DNA from: Oscillospiraceae bacterium
GTDB lineage: Bacteria; Bacillota; Clostridia; Oscillospirales; Acutalibacteraceae
Length of the DNA stretch: 64,000 nucleotides
Reading direction: 5' to 3'
Assembly: GCA_031256825.1 (NCBI GenBank)
Contig: JAIRPV010000015.1
Span: forward strand, 101,618-165,617
Shown piece by piece: positions 23,901 to 32,208 of this stretch; within the stretch, counting starts at the first letter, position 1, and every line of letters begins with the position of its first letter. The position numbers and the translations under genes were made by a program. The notes under the pieces are model-generated. The model did not search any database. It was not told where the DNA came from and was given only the letters and a program-made list of their open reading frames with translations.

Positions 23901-26429
23901 TTATGCAAACGTCATTGTGAAATTGTGCGAACGAAGTTTTTCTGTTGTGAAGAAGTACAGCCGGGCGTTGCCGCCGGTAAAGACACGGTTGCCGATTTGG
24001 ATCTGCTCCACATAGCCGTAGGGATCTTTGCGGAGGATCTTCAGCCACTGGCTTGCGTCGCTGCTGAGGCTGATTGCAGTGGCGGGATACTTTGCGTTGT
24101 AGGTTTCCACCATGGCCCGCACCTCGTTTGTGGTCAGGCTGAACGCGCGCCGATCCACTTTTTCGGGGCTGCTCACGCCGCCGGCGAGATATGGCTCCGG
24201 CTCGTTGCCGCTCCAGGCGTATTTTCCGCTGGCTGTGTAGCCGCCGCAGGAGGCGAAATAGACGGTGGAAGCAATCTTGCTGCCGTACATCACATATTTG
24301 CCTATGACGGCGTTGGCCAGCTGATACATTTGATCCCGGTAGGGGAGATTCGCGGCGGCGTTCCACTTTGCGTCGTCGAACCAGGCGCCCTGGCTGGCGC
24401 TGGTGTTGTAGCCATTTGCTTTCGAGTTCGTGTAGGCGCAGATCATCTGCGCTTTAATTGCCTCGGCCGGGGTCTGCCCGCTGCGGCCAACTTCCGCCCA
24501 GGCCACCCGCACCAAAAAGTCCAGCAAGGTGCAGCGGATCCCCTTGTGCGTGACATAGGCGGGCGGGTTTGTGTCGGTTGCGACAGAAACGCCGGGGTAG
24601 TAATGCTTGATGATTTGCTCGGCGCCGGCGCCCTGCCGGGCCATTTCCATCGCGCCTTCCTGGCTCATTCCCACGCCGTGCCCGTAGCCCACCGATTCGA
24701 AGCGGTAGACGCCCTGCGACGCGGGCGGATAAGACGGCGCGAAGTGGGTTGCGGTTGTTGTAGTTGTTGTGGTTGTTGTGGTAGTGGTTGTTGTTGGAGC
24801 GATGGATGGCGGCTGCGCTGTGCTGGAAACATAGGGAGGAGTGGTTGTCGTTATCGTCGTTGAGGGCAGCAGGGTGGTTGGAACCGTTGTGCGCGCGGCT
24901 GCCGGCTGCAACGTTGCCACGGCTTCGGCGACAGCGCTAAAAATTGCTTTGATGAGGGAGCTGACATAATAGTTCGCGTTGCTGACCGCCTGCAACAAAG
25001 GAAAGCCCAGCGACCCGCCATTCGTTGTGAGAGCGTAGACTTCCGCGCCGCTCTGGGCCAGCTGCTGCTGGAACTGCTGCGTAATCAGTTCGCCCAGCAG
25101 CGCGTCGCCCTCGCCCGCCGCAGCCTGCGACTGGCTTACGCCGGTGGCGTCCGCCGCAGCCAGGGTGTGCCGGTTCGGGCCAGACAGCGCAAGGAACACG
25201 CTTGCAGCGACCGTGCTCACGGCAAGGCCTGCCGCCGCAACGGCACGAACCCGGTGCGATGCGCTCCCGGCCCGGCGTTCTTGCGCCAGCGTCAGAGGTT
25301 GCCCGCCCTGCGACAAACCGCCCAGCGCCTTCATTTGCAACAACAGCGCTTCGGCCAGCTCGGGCACGCAGTCATCTTCTCCCAATTCCAGCCGCCGCAC
25401 ATTGGCGTAATCGGCGTGCCCCGCCAATACGCTCAGCGCCTGGGGGCGCGCGCCTGCCGGCGCTGTCAGCGCCTGGCAATAATCGCAGCCGCTCAGTTTC
25501 AGGCGCGCGGTGCACAGGCGAACCGCGTCTTCCAGCGTGACGAGATCCCGCTCCAGCAGTTCCGGCTGCAACTGCGCGCTGCCGCCGAGCGAAAGGAGAT
25601 AGTCGCCTACCTCGCGCCACGCGGGCGAAAGCAGCAGCAGATACTGCGCGGGCTGCTGCGACAGCGCTTCCAGCAGCGCCTGCGCGCGCATCATCGCGTG
25701 CATCGCATCGCGCGGCAGCGTCACATATTCCATTTCGTAGCGGGGCAGTTCTTCTGGCTCGTTTGCGCTTTCTATGGGCACCAGATCAATATAGCTCCTG
25801 CGGCGGCAGTCGTCGTGTTCCTCCACCGTCCCTGCCTTCCAGGGTTCGATCGACGCGGGATCGATGGGTTCGATCGAGGCGGCGTAACGTTCGCCCAGAC
25901 GGCGCAGGTAACTGTCCACTTCGCTTTCTTCCCCTTCGCCCGCATGGAGCAGACGAAGGCGGCTGCGGGCCTGGAGCTTGGCCAGGTATTCCCGCAGCTG
26001 CGAGCCCATTTGCCGCAGCATTTGCGTGTTGAGCGGCAGCACCAGCATATCTTGTTTTCCGCAGTGCAGCGCGAAGCCGTTGCAAAGCGCCTTCGCCGTA
26101 ACAAACACATGCGCCTGTTCCGGGAACAAAGCGTCTTCTTCGCGGCGATCCCGCTGCACGTCGAAAATTTCTGGCCGGAGAGTGCAGGGGTACCCCAGCC
26201 CATCGAGCAGCTTTGCCTTGAGTTCGTGGAATTGCGTTGGCTCGGCTGTTAGCACAAACAGATCGTAGCCCTGCAACAGTTGCGCCAGTGCTTCCAGCAG
26301 CTGCTTGGGGCCGCGCGTCTGGATCAGTTCGGGCGCTTCGGGGCAAAACTCCCCCAACAACCCGCGCAGCCATTGCATATCCCCACGCAATGGCAGACTT
26401 TGGGACGAAAATACTACCGTCCGTTTCAT
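23901..26429 (-). CDS. Chimeric membrane protein: degenerate CinA-like cytoplasmic part + poly-Thr linker + extracellular SpoIID domain
   Basis: This 842-residue protein is the most unusual in the window. Residues 1 to about 370 align by eye to the CinA protein of the same operon. YDLFVLTAEPTQFHELKAKLLDGLGYPC matches the MoCF-type region, LFPEQAHVF...LPLNTQMLRQMGSQL its later part, and LVTLEDAVRLCTARLKLSGCDYCQALTAPAGA the deamidase domain. The AESCTGG active-site motif of CinA is missing. One membrane helix (about 395-416) and a Thr/Pro-rich linker with 14 consecutive Thr (546-559) follow. The outer part is a SpoIID domain in permuted order: GYGHGVGMSQEGAMEMARQG (581 on) comes before AWAEVG, AEAIKAQMICAYTN and YFASCGGYTASGKYAWSG. 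The start has GAGGGAAAG. It is probably a cell-wall enzyme or sensor with a cytoplasmic regulatory part. The CinA relation is my inference. Confidence 0.8.
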   Translation of the reverse strand: MKRTVVFSSQSLPLRGDMQWLRGLLGEFCPEAPELIQTRGPKQLLEALAQLLQGYDLFVLTAEPTQFHELKAKLLDGLGYPCTLRPEIFDVQRDRREEDALFPEQAHVFVTAKALCNGFALHCGKQDMLVLPLNTQMLRQMGSQLREYLAKLQARSRLRLLHAGEGEESEVDSYLRRLGERYAASIEPIDPASIEPWKAGTVEEHDDCRRRSYIDLVPIESANEPEELPRYEMEYVTLPRDAMHAMMRAQALLEALSQQPAQYLLLLSPAWREVGDYLLSLGGSAQLQPELLERDLVTLEDAVRLCTARLKLSGCDYCQALTAPAGARPQALSVLAGHADYANVRRLELGEDDCVPELAEALLLQMKALGGLSQGGQPLTLAQERRAGSASHRVRAVAAAGLAVSTVAASVFLALSGPNRHTLAAADATGVSQSQAAAGEGDALLGELITQQFQQQLAQSGAEVYALTTNGGSLGFPLLQAVSNANYYVSSLIKAIFSAVAEAVATLQPAAARTTVPTTLLPSTTITTTTPPYVSSTAQPPSIAPTTTTTTTTTTTTTTATHFAPSYPPASQGVYRFESVGYGHGVGMSQEGAMEMARQGAGAEQIIKHYYPGVSVATDTNPPAYVTHKGIRCTLLDFLVRVAWAEVGRSGQTPAEAIKAQMICAYTNSKANGYNTSASQGAWFDDAKWNAAANLPYRDQMYQLANAVIGKYVMYGSKIASTVYFASCGGYTASGKYAWSGNEPEPYLAGGVSSPEKVDRRAFSLTTNEVRAMVETYNAKYPATAISLSSDASQWLKILRKDPYGYVEQIQIGNRVFTGGNARLYFFTTEKLRSHNFTMTFA

Positions 26430-26533
26430 TGACTTTCCCTCTTTCTATTTGACGTCATTGCTTTGCGTTGGCCGAAGCCAAAATCCCTGGATTCTCCCGT
26501 CCTTTTCCTGTGTTCGATTGCTTCCTCCATCAT
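26426..26533 (-). CDS. Possible 35-residue ORF translationally coupled to the chimeric gene
   Basis: A very basic short ORF (MMEEAIEHRKRTGESRD... ending SNRKRESQ) fills most of the 136-bp gap between srtB and the chimeric gene. Its stop overlaps the start of that gene (ATGA). An AGAGGTG lies right before the two possible Met codons, which is close for a ribosome site. It may be a coupling peptide or chance. Confidence 0.27.
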   Translation of the reverse strand: MMEEAIEHRKRTGESRDFGFGQRKAMTSNRKRESQ

Positions 26534-26565
26534 CACCTCTGGCAATTGTGCGCATTCTAATTTCG

Positions 26566-27618
26566 TTACGCTCCCGGCGCTTCCCATCGTTCGGCGTTCC
26601 GGTAGTGATTCGCGTAGCCGCGCACATCGCACAGCTTTTGCGGCATGCGCGGATCGGGGTTCTTTTTGATTTGATCGGCAGGCACCGAAGCGCTTTCGCC
26701 CGGGCGCACCAGGCGCCCCACAACGTAGAGGTATTCATCCTTAAAATCATAGATACATGTTTGAAGGCTGATGAGCGAGTCGCCCCATTGCACATCTACG
26801 CCGGTCTGGATAAATGTGCGCTGCTGCAACTGCCGCACAAAGCCGTCGAAGCTCTTCTTGTTGGGGAATTCCGGGGTGTTTGCCGCGAAAACATAACCGT
26901 TGTCGTGCTCCCGGCGGCCATTGATGACGAACACCGCCATCACTTTGTATTGCAGCACCCGGTCTTTCAGCTCCAATGTGATGATGGGGGACTTCTTCAC
27001 GGTATCCAGCTGCTGGTAATTGAGCAGTTTGGTGAAGATTTTTCCGTTGGACATGTGGTGTCCATAGACAATCAGGTTGGTCGAAATCGGATCCATCCCC
27101 ACGCGGTAATCCAGGAATGGGTTGCCGTAGCGCGAAGGTTCCCGTTTGAAATTGCGGTAAAGATAGTAGTTGTTGTTCTCGGTCTGCACCAGCGGGGTGT
27201 CGATATTTGCGCCGGGCACCCGCAGCCAGCCGACATATTCGTCGTTGATGGCCTTCAGCTTCGCGTAATCCATGTGCTGCTTGGGCGGCGCGGCGGTGGT
27301 GGTTTGCCCCTTGCTGGTTGAGGGGGGCTGCGTGGTTACCACCGGGGCCAGGGTGTGGCCGATGAGTTCGTCGCCCAGCCCGGCGTTGCGCGCGGGATCG
27401 ATGACGCCCACCCAGAGGATGACCAGCGAGCAGATGAAAATGATGCAGAAGCAGCTGTCGAGAATCAGCTTGCGCCGCCGCGTTTTTTTGCTGTCGCCCT
27501 TGAGCGGGATCAGGTTTGCCTCAAAAAAGTTTTGCCTGCCCTTCGGCGCGGAGCGGATGACCGCCTCCACGGCGTCGAGCGCGTCCGCCGATTCGATGTT
27601 TCTGCGTTTCTTTGCCAT
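26566..27618 (-). CDS. Class B sortase
   Basis: This membrane transpeptidase attaches surface proteins to the cell wall or cross-links pilins. After a basic cytoplasmic N-terminus, one membrane helix spans about residues 51-72 (LILDSCFCIIFICSLVILWVGV), and the catalytic domain is outside. The catalytic His is in LIVYGHHM (H187), the Cys in SLQTC (C288) and the Arg in VVGRLVR (R302). The region before the Cys and the DYAKLKAINDEYVGWLRVPG segment are typical of class B. The track start at 27693 overlaps cinA; ATG 27618 follows GGGAGGGGAG and gives 350 residues. It lies between cinA and the CinA-like/SpoIID gene. No gene with an obvious NPQTN- or LPXTG-type signal is adjacent. Confidence 0.93.
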   Translation of the reverse strand: MAKKRRNIESADALDAVEAVIRSAPKGRQNFFEANLIPLKGDSKKTRRRKLILDSCFCIIFICSLVILWVGVIDPARNAGLGDELIGHTLAPVVTTQPPSTSKGQTTTAAPPKQHMDYAKLKAINDEYVGWLRVPGANIDTPLVQTENNNYYLYRNFKREPSRYGNPFLDYRVGMDPISTNLIVYGHHMSNGKIFTKLLNYQQLDTVKKSPIITLELKDRVLQYKVMAVFVINGRREHDNGYVFAANTPEFPNKKSFDGFVRQLQQRTFIQTGVDVQWGDSLISLQTCIYDFKDEYLYVVGRLVRPGESASVPADQIKKNPDPRMPQKLCDVRGYANHYRNAERWEAPGA

Positions 27619-27652
27619 AAAATCTCCCCTCCCAATAATCAAGGCGCAGGAT

Positions 27653-28903
27653 TCAGGCGGGAACGAGTCCCCCGTCTTCCGCTGCCATTGCAATCCCCAG
27701 CGCCAGAGCGGCTTTGGCCGCCGCTGTGCGGTTATAGGTTCTGTCGTTTCGGCCGGTGTCGAGCCGCCTGGTTACGGTGCGTTTGCCGTTGCAAGCCGCG
27801 AGCCAGATAAGCCCCGCAGGTTTTGCTTCGCTTTGCCCCGGCCCGGCAACCCCCGTTACGGCCACGGCCAGATCGGCTCCGGCCCCGGCCCGCGCGCCTT
27901 CGGCCATTTCGATTGCCGTTTCTTCGCTGACGGCGCCAAAGCGCGCGAGGGTGTTTGGCGTTACCCCCAGCAGTTCCTGCTTGGCCTGGTTGGCGTAAGT
28001 GACGTAGCCTTGCCGGAACACCTCGGAAGCCCCCGGAAGGGCGGTCAGCGCCGCGCAGATGGCTCCGCCGGTGCAGCTTTCCGCGAAAGCGATGGTTTTC
28101 CCCTGTTCCCGCAGACGCGCCAACAGGGTTTCCTCCAGCGATTGGTCGATGGCGTAAACGTAATCTCCTAATAAACTTTGTAAATTTTTTATGACGGGCG
28201 CGCAGAGCGCTTCGGCGGCTTCGGCCGTTGCGGCATAGGCGCTCACGCGCAGATAGCTTTCGCCCTCTTTGGCGTAGGGCGCAACGGTTGGGTTTTCGCT
28301 GTCTTGCAAATGAGCCGTCAGTTCCGCCATGCGGCTTTCGCCCAGGCCAACCGTTTTAACGTGGTGGGAGACGATGGCGCCGCCCGCGTAGGGCTGCAGC
28401 AGGGGCTTGAGCGCCTGCTGGAACATGGGGCGCAGTTCCCCGGGCGGCCCCGGCAGCAGCGCCACGAGCTTTTCGCCGTGGCGGATGACGCATCCGGGCG
28501 CGGTGCCGTTCGCGTTATAGAGCACAACGCCGCCCTGCGGCACCAGCGCCTGTTTGTAGTTCGAATATCCGCATTCTCCCCCGCGCCGCCGGAAAAATGC
28601 ATCGATTGCCCGCCGCTGTGCCGGATCTTCCACCAGCGGCACGCCCAGGGCCTTGCAAACCGTCTCTTTGGTCAAATCATCTTTTGTGGGGCCAAGCCCC
28701 CCTGTCAGAAGGACAATATCGCTGCGGCGAAGCGCCGCCAGAAAATCTTCTTGCAGCCGCGCCGGGTTATCGCCAACTGTCAATACCCGCTGCACGGAAA
28801 TCCCCATGGCCGCCAACGCGCCGCAAAGGTATGGCGCGTTTGTGTTGAGAATTTCTCCCAGCAGCAGTTCCGTGCCCACGCTGATGATTTCGCATACGTT
28901 CAT
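27653..28903 (-). CDS. cinA: CinA / nicotinamide-nucleotide amidohydrolase-type protein
   Basis: CinA combines an N-terminal MoCF-like COG1058 domain (ADP-ribose pyrophosphatase in characterised members) with a C-terminal PncC-type nicotinamide mononucleotide deamidase domain, recycling NAD breakdown products. The first domain has EIISVGTELLLGEILNTN, VLLTGGLGPTKDDLTKE and LLPGPPGELRPMF. The second has the active-site segment IAFAESCTGGAICAALT and later AVTGVAGPG. The length of 416 residues is typical. GGAG precedes the start. It sits in an operon with a cysteine desulfurase, thiI and srtB, and a degenerate CinA copy lies downstream. nadA and nadD elsewhere in the window complete an NAD theme. 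Confidence 0.95.
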   Translation of the reverse strand: MNVCEIISVGTELLLGEILNTNAPYLCGALAAMGISVQRVLTVGDNPARLQEDFLAALRRSDIVLLTGGLGPTKDDLTKETVCKALGVPLVEDPAQRRAIDAFFRRRGGECGYSNYKQALVPQGGVVLYNANGTAPGCVIRHGEKLVALLPGPPGELRPMFQQALKPLLQPYAGGAIVSHHVKTVGLGESRMAELTAHLQDSENPTVAPYAKEGESYLRVSAYAATAEAAEALCAPVIKNLQSLLGDYVYAIDQSLEETLLARLREQGKTIAFAESCTGGAICAALTALPGASEVFRQGYVTYANQAKQELLGVTPNTLARFGAVSEETAIEMAEGARAGAGADLAVAVTGVAGPGQSEAKPAGLIWLAACNGKRTVTRRLDTGRNDRTYNRTAAAKAALALGIAMAAEDGGLVPA

Positions 28904-28941
28904 TCAGAATCTCCAAGCGCCAAAATTCAGGCTTAGGGGCC

Positions 28942-30129
28942 TTATCTATTTTCTCCGTCAATCGCGTGCAAAACCGTATGTTCCAGGGCGCGCGCCATCA
29001 GCGGTTCGAGTTCCAGCTTGGCTTCGGCGGCTTCGAGCGCGGCGGGTTTTGGTTTTGTGCGCGGGTGCCGCGGCGTGAATACCGTGCAGCAGTCTTCGTA
29101 AGGCAAAATGGAAAGCTCAAACGTGCCGATTTTTCGCGCCAGCGCAACCGTCTCGTCTTTGTCTGTTCCAATGAGCGGCCGGAAGACAGGAAGGGTGGTG
29201 ACAGAATCTGTGCAGGCAAGGGCCTGCATGGTTTGGCTTGCCACCTGCCCCAGGCTTTCGCCGGTAATGAGCGCCCCGCAGTTTTCGCGCAGCGCAAGGG
29301 TTTGCGCGATACGCATCATCCCCCGGCGCATGAGCAGCGTTGCCAGTTCTTCCGGGCAGCGCTCGCGGATCTGCTCCTGGTATTCTGTAAAAGGGACAAC
29401 GAACAAGCGGATTCGGCCGGCGTAGTTGGCCACTTTAGAGAGCAGCCGGTGCACCTTTTCTTCCGCCCGTTCAGAAGTATAGGGCGGCGACGCGAAGTGC
29501 ACGGCCATCAGCCGCAGCCCGCGCCGTGCCATCATCCAGGCGGCCACAGGAGAATCGATCCCGCCGGAAATCAGCACCGCCGCGTCGCCGGCGGAACCCA
29601 CAGGCAGCCCGCCCGCGCCCCGCGCCTGATCCGCGTGCAAAAACGCGTGCTGCTCGCGCACCTCGATATAGACGGTCACATCGGGCTGCCGCACGTCCAC
29701 CTTCAGATGAGGGAATTCCTGAAGCAGGGATTCGCCCGCCTGCTCGCAGAGCTGCGGCGACCGAAAGGGGAAGGTTTTGTCTGAGCGCTTGGCCTCGCAT
29801 TTGAATGTGTGCGCAAAGGTCAGCTCCTGCCGCAGATATGCGGCGCAGCCCGCCAAAATCGCGGGCATCTCTTTGGGTACTCTGGCCGCGCGGGTTGCCC
29901 CCGCAAAGCCAAAGACCCGGCGCGCGCGCGCGAACGCCGCATCCATGTCTGCGCCTTCGCCGCAGGGGAGCGCCTGCACGGCGGATTGCGCGATGGTGAT
30001 CTTCCAGTCCCCCAGGGGGCTTAAGGCGCGCCGCAGGTTTTTTAGCAGCTGCTCTTCAAATGAGCGGCGGTTTTGCCCTTTCAGAATCGTTTCGCCAACT
30101 TTGAGTAAAAGAACTTCGTCGAATGTCAT
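28942..30129 (-). CDS. thiI: tRNA 4-thiouridine synthase ThiI
   Basis: ThiI makes 4-thiouridine at position 8 of tRNA, and in some bacteria also supplies sulfur for thiazole, taking sulfur from a cysteine desulfurase. An N-terminal ferredoxin-like and THUMP region (LLLKVGETILKGQNRRSFEEQL) precedes the PP-loop ATPase motif VLISGGIDSPVAAWMM, then GMMRIAQTLA and GESLGQVASQT. There is no C-terminal rhodanese domain, as usual in Bacillota, where the desulfurase donates directly. The track start at 30201 overlaps the upstream gene; ATG 30129 follows GGGAGGCG and gives 395 residues. The cysteine desulfurase gene ends 43 bp upstream and is the expected partner. Confidence 0.95.
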   Translation of the reverse strand: MTFDEVLLLKVGETILKGQNRRSFEEQLLKNLRRALSPLGDWKITIAQSAVQALPCGEGADMDAAFARARRVFGFAGATRAARVPKEMPAILAGCAAYLRQELTFAHTFKCEAKRSDKTFPFRSPQLCEQAGESLLQEFPHLKVDVRQPDVTVYIEVREQHAFLHADQARGAGGLPVGSAGDAAVLISGGIDSPVAAWMMARRGLRLMAVHFASPPYTSERAEEKVHRLLSKVANYAGRIRLFVVPFTEYQEQIRERCPEELATLLMRRGMMRIAQTLALRENCGALITGESLGQVASQTMQALACTDSVTTLPVFRPLIGTDKDETVALARKIGTFELSILPYEDCCTVFTPRHPRTKPKPAALEAAEAKLELEPLMARALEHTVLHAIDGENR

Positions 30130-30172
30130 GGACGCCTCCCGGTATGTAGGGCGGAGAACCGCCCGCTTTCGT

Positions 30173-31303
30173 TCACGTCCTTGCCAGCGTTGCGACCGCA
30201 TCGCCGAGCGTGCGGAGGAAATAGTCGATTTCCTCCCGGGTGTTAAAGCGCGATAAACTGATGCGTAGCGCGCCGTTGATTTCCGCGTCGCTCAGACCCA
30301 TGGCTTGCAGCACGCGGCTGCGGCGGCCCTTTGCGCAGGCCGACCCTGCCGAGACACAGACCCCCCGGGCCGAAAGGAAGTTGAGCATGGTTTCTGACAT
30401 GAGGCCCGGCACGGAGATGTTTGTCAGGTACGGCAGCGCATCCGGCGGGGAGTTGACTTGCACGCCATTGATCGCGGCAAGGCCTTCTATCAGCTGCCCG
30501 CGCAGGCCGGAGACATACTCGTAAGCCTGCTTGTGATCCGGCAGCGCGGCCGCGGCCGCGGCAAACCCCGCCAAGGCGGGCACGCCTTCGGTGCCTGGCC
30601 GCATGCGGTTTTCTTGCGAACCGCCAAAGAGGATGGGCTGGATGCGCACGCCCTCGCGGATATACAGCGCGCCCGCGCCCTTTGGCCCATGGATCTTGTG
30701 GGAACTCACCGTCATCAGATCCACGCCCATGCGCTGGGGATATAGCGGCAGCTTGCCATAGGCCTGCACCGCGTCGCAGTGGATCAGCGCCGGGGCGCCG
30801 CGCAGGCGCACCGCCCGCCGGATTTTTTCGATGGGCTGTATGGTGCCCACTTCGTTGTTGACTGCCATGAGACTGACCAGAATGGTGTCGGGCGTGATCA
30901 GCCGCAGCAATTCCTGCTCCGAGACGCCGCCTATGGAATCCACGCTCAGGTAAACAACGTCGAACCCGCGTGCGCTTAGCTCCTTCGCGCTTTCGGCAAC
31001 GCTGGAATGCTCCACGGGGGAAGTGACGATCCGCCGCCCGCGCCGCTTCATGGCCGCCGCCGCCCCGAACAGCGCCAGATTGTTGGATTCTGTGCCGCCG
31101 CTGGTGAAGGTAATCTCCCGCGGCGAACAGTTCAGGCTGGACGCGACCGCCGCGCGGCTTTCGCCCAGAAGGCGTTCGGCCTCCAGCCCTCTGTGGTGCA
31201 GAGACGAAGGATTGCCCCAAACGCGCTCCAGTGCGCCGCGCATGGCCTCCACAGCTTCCGGGCACAGGGGCGTGGTGGCGCTGTTGTCAAGATACGCTTC
31301 CAC
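30173..31303 (-). CDS. Cysteine desulfurase (NifS/IscS-like), partner of ThiI
   Basis: This PLP enzyme takes sulfur from cysteine as a persulfide for tRNA thiolation. Visible are LDNSATTPL at the N-terminus, the cofactor region TSGGTESNN, the Schiff-base Lys in SSHKIHGPKG, and the mobile active-site Cys in the long loop GSACAKGRRSRVL. The ORF track begins at 31333, but those first ten codons contain AAGGAGGTG; the true start is GTG 31303, 8 bp downstream, giving 376 residues. It is first in the operon with thiI, cinA, srtB and the chimeric gene, behind the promoter at 31356. It resembles NifZ-type desulfurases dedicated to thiI. Confidence 0.94.
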   Translation of the reverse strand: MEAYLDNSATTPLCPEAVEAMRGALERVWGNPSSLHHRGLEAERLLGESRAAVASSLNCSPREITFTSGGTESNNLALFGAAAAMKRRGRRIVTSPVEHSSVAESAKELSARGFDVVYLSVDSIGGVSEQELLRLITPDTILVSLMAVNNEVGTIQPIEKIRRAVRLRGAPALIHCDAVQAYGKLPLYPQRMGVDLMTVSSHKIHGPKGAGALYIREGVRIQPILFGGSQENRMRPGTEGVPALAGFAAAAAALPDHKQAYEYVSGLRGQLIEGLAAINGVQVNSPPDALPYLTNISVPGLMSETMLNFLSARGVCVSAGSACAKGRRSRVLQAMGLSDAEINGALRISLSRFNTREEIDYFLRTLGDAVATLART

Positions 31304-31355
31304 GCGGGACACCTCCTTGCCAAGTTTCGGCAAGGAAACGAGCCGACTGATCTAA

Positions 31356-31384
31356 ATTATATAACATATGGTCACCCATTTCAA
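31356..31384 (-). promoter_or_regulatory. SigA-type promoter of the desulfurase-thiI-cinA-srtB operon
   Basis: On the minus strand TTGAAA and TATAAT are 17 bp apart, about 50 bp before GTG 31303. It is the only clear promoter found for this five-gene set. Confidence 0.75.
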
Positions 31385-31760
31385 GAGATTGGGAAAGAAA
31401 AAATAACTTTTTTTGTAACTGATTGTTTCCTTCCCGTTTTACGGCGTGAAACCGTTCCGATTTTTCCAAATTTCTTCAATTTAGCGTACAAAATCGCCAA
31501 ACATTGGAGCGCCTAGACAGGAAGACGTCTGGAAAAGAATCCCACCGGTCTTCCACTGTAGTATATGCGAACATGCCCCGCAGGGGTTCTGCGGAAACAG
31601 TTGGAACGGTTTTGCCGAATAGCGCCCAGATAACGGGACGTGACCCGGAAATGATTACAATAAGAAACCAAATAATTCCACGCCGGGCTTTTGTTTTCCC
31701 AGAAAGATTACATTTTGTAATCTTTGGCCGTGCTTGCGTGCCGCCGCAAGGCGGAGCTAA
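31385..31760. other. Gene-free stretch
   Basis: About 375 bp with lower GC than the surroundings. The short ORFs in it lack ribosome sites and recognisable sequence. I see no promoter, repeat or structured RNA that I can support here. Confidence 0.5.
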
Positions 31761-31792
31761 AATAAGGGGGCGCCCTGCCCCCATTATTTTTT
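31761..31792 (-). terminator. Terminator overlapping the stop of the XRE gene
   Basis: A GGGGGC / GCCCCC stem with a 5-nt loop extends through AATAA/TTATT and has A/T runs on both sides. On the minus strand it ends the XRE gene at 31791; it could also work on the plus strand. Confidence 0.6.
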
Positions 31793-32036
31793 ACTCCAAA
31801 TCCAACAGCCAGGCGGCGCTGACATCCAAGGCCCGCGCCAGGCACCGCAGTTCAAAATCCGTTACGCTGCGAAACTGCCCTTCCAGCTTCGATAGCCCCG
31901 AGGCGTTCAGTTCCACGCCGTTCTTGTTGAGGTACGCCAATAAATCCCGCTGCTTCAACCGCAGCTCCCGTCTTCGCTCCTGTACTTTTGCGCCAACAAT
32001 GTTCCGGTTCCCCAGTGGCTGCTGCCTTGTCCTCAT
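31791..32036 (-). CDS. XRE-type helix-turn-helix regulator
   Basis: This 81-residue regulator is essentially one Cro/C1-type HTH domain. VGAKVQERRRELRLKQRDLLAYLNKNG and LNASGLSKLEGQFRSV contain the recognition helices, and LRCLARALDVSAAWLLDLE is the last helix. A short basic N-terminal arm (RTRQQPLGNRN) may touch the minor groove. The track start at 32045 is a GTG; ATG 32036 has AAGGGTGA at the right distance. It has its own promoter (32069-32097) and is divergent from the LCP gene, whose promoter lies 50 bp away, so it may regulate that gene or itself. Confidence 0.87.
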   Translation of the reverse strand: MRTRQQPLGNRNIVGAKVQERRRELRLKQRDLLAYLNKNGVELNASGLSKLEGQFRSVTDFELRCLARALDVSAAWLLDLE

Positions 32037-32068
32037 ACTTATCACCCTTCATGCACCGTTTTTTCTTA

Positions 32069-32097
32069 AGTATAGCAGATGTTCCCGCCCATTGCAA
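32069..32097 (-). promoter_or_regulatory. SigA-type promoter for the XRE gene
   Basis: On the minus strand TTGCAA and TATACT are 17 bp apart, about 33 bp before ATG 32036. Confidence 0.7.
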
Positions 32098-32149
32098 GGG
32101 GGAGATGCAAAAAAATTACGTTTTGTTATCAATTAGCCGCAAAAAAGAC

Positions 32150-32178
32150 TTGCCTATTTGTCCAGAATTTGCTACAAT
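32150..32178 (+). promoter_or_regulatory. SigA-type promoter for the LCP gene
   Basis: TTGCCT and TACAAT are 17 bp apart, 30 bp before ATG 32209. It is divergent from the XRE promoter. Confidence 0.72.
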
Positions 32179-32208
32179 AGAGGGGTAAACCGCAAGGAGG
32201 GCACCAAC

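Noticed and set aside
31476-31784. 102-codon minus-strand ORF in the gap before the XRE gene
   Set aside because: No ribosome site, no motif and an unusual composition; it probably is chance in non-coding DNA.
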